NCBI GenBank assembly: GCA_031278675.1 | Contig: JAITJY010000043.1 | Location: 1 to 7,575, forward strand | Source: Bifidobacteriaceae bacterium | GTDB taxonomy: Bacteria > Actinomycetota > Actinomycetes > Actinomycetales > WQXJ01 | DNA length: 7,575 bases | Direction: 5' to 3' | Part shown: positions 7,480 through 7,575 of the stretch, in pieces | Numbering within the stretch: the first letter of the stretch is position 1 | Layout: each line of letters starts with the position of its first letter | The notes under the pieces: model-generated | Told to the model about the DNA's origin: nothing | Database searches by the model: none | What the model saw: the letters and a program-made list of their open reading frames with translations, nothing else | Made by a program: the position numbers and the translations under genes

Positions 7480-7575
7480 GTGACCGCAATGCTCCGCCGG
7501 ACCAGACAGGCCCTGACCGGCACCGCCCACGCCGCCGCCGCCGCCGACAACCACCGTTTGCGCTGGTCAGCGGCC
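7480..7575 (+). CDS. Possible 5' end of a divergent gene of unknown function (partial)
   Basis: From GTG 7480-7482 (or ATG 7489-7491) this frame stays open for 32 codons to the right edge. Codon use is gene-like: 28 of the 32 codons end in G or C. The peptide starts VTAMLRRTRQALTGTAHA, and a GCC run at 7531-7545 makes an alanine stretch. I do not recognise a family from so short a piece. There is no strong ribosome site before either start, so the call is weak. It would be transcribed divergently from the ROK regulator. The stretch between 7345 and 7479 shows no other feature I can support. Confidence 0.28.
   Translation, partial: MTAMLRRTRQALTGTAHAAAAADNHRLRWSAA

Noticed and set aside
7531..7545. 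GCC triplet run
   Set aside because: A short alanine-codon run in GC-rich DNA; not long enough to call a meaningful repeat.
7284..7550. N-terminal extension of the regulator frame up to 7550
   Set aside because: The extension is low-complexity Ala/Arg-rich, does not match ROK regulators, and contains the likely promoter and ribosome site for the GTG start at 7283.

Overview
The base composition is strongly GC-rich, with G or C at most third codon positions. There is a lipoprotein-type solute receptor, ROK-family proteins and a tightly packed minus-strand operon. Together these suggest a high-GC actinobacterium (Actinomycetota). I cannot name the genus. There are no RNA genes, CRISPR arrays or insertion sequences that I can support.

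Layout, left to right. Bases 3-233 are the plus-strand tail of a gene that enters from outside the window, best read as rmuC. It converges on a minus-strand cluster, with a hairpin-bearing gap of about 100 bases between them. Reading the minus strand in its own direction (high to low coordinates), a ROK-family transcriptional regulator (7283-6102) comes first. A GC-rich hairpin and a regulated-looking promoter follow (about 6023-5969). Then come five genes: a ROK-family sugar kinase (5935-5012), a CUT2 sugar ABC permease (5015-4068), its lipoprotein substrate-binding protein (3978-2986), a two-domain CUT2 ATPase (2986-1454), and a cytoplasmic glycoside-hydrolase-like TIM-barrel protein (1454-333). 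Kinase and permease share an ATGA overlap. Binding protein and ATPase, and ATPase and hydrolase-like protein, share TGATG overlaps. The only real gap in the operon is 89 bases before the binding-protein gene, and it holds two hairpins.

How the genes probably work together (inference): the lipoprotein captures a sugar or small sugar derivative outside the membrane, and the permease/ATPase pair imports it. The hydrolase-like protein may process it in the cytoplasm, and the ROK kinase phosphorylates it. The ROK regulator upstream probably senses it and represses the operon through inverted repeats that sit in and just after the promoter. The substrate cannot be read from the sequence.

The main points of interest are these. 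Both ROK proteins have lost the Cys-rich zinc motif and its partner histidine that are usual in the family. The operon promoter holds nested perfect inverted repeats. The operon ends with an unfamiliar TIM-barrel protein carrying a CxCxxC motif. The ATPase has a Glu-to-Gln change in its second Walker B motif. I see a plausible but uncharacterised sugar-utilisation locus, not a wholly new type of system.
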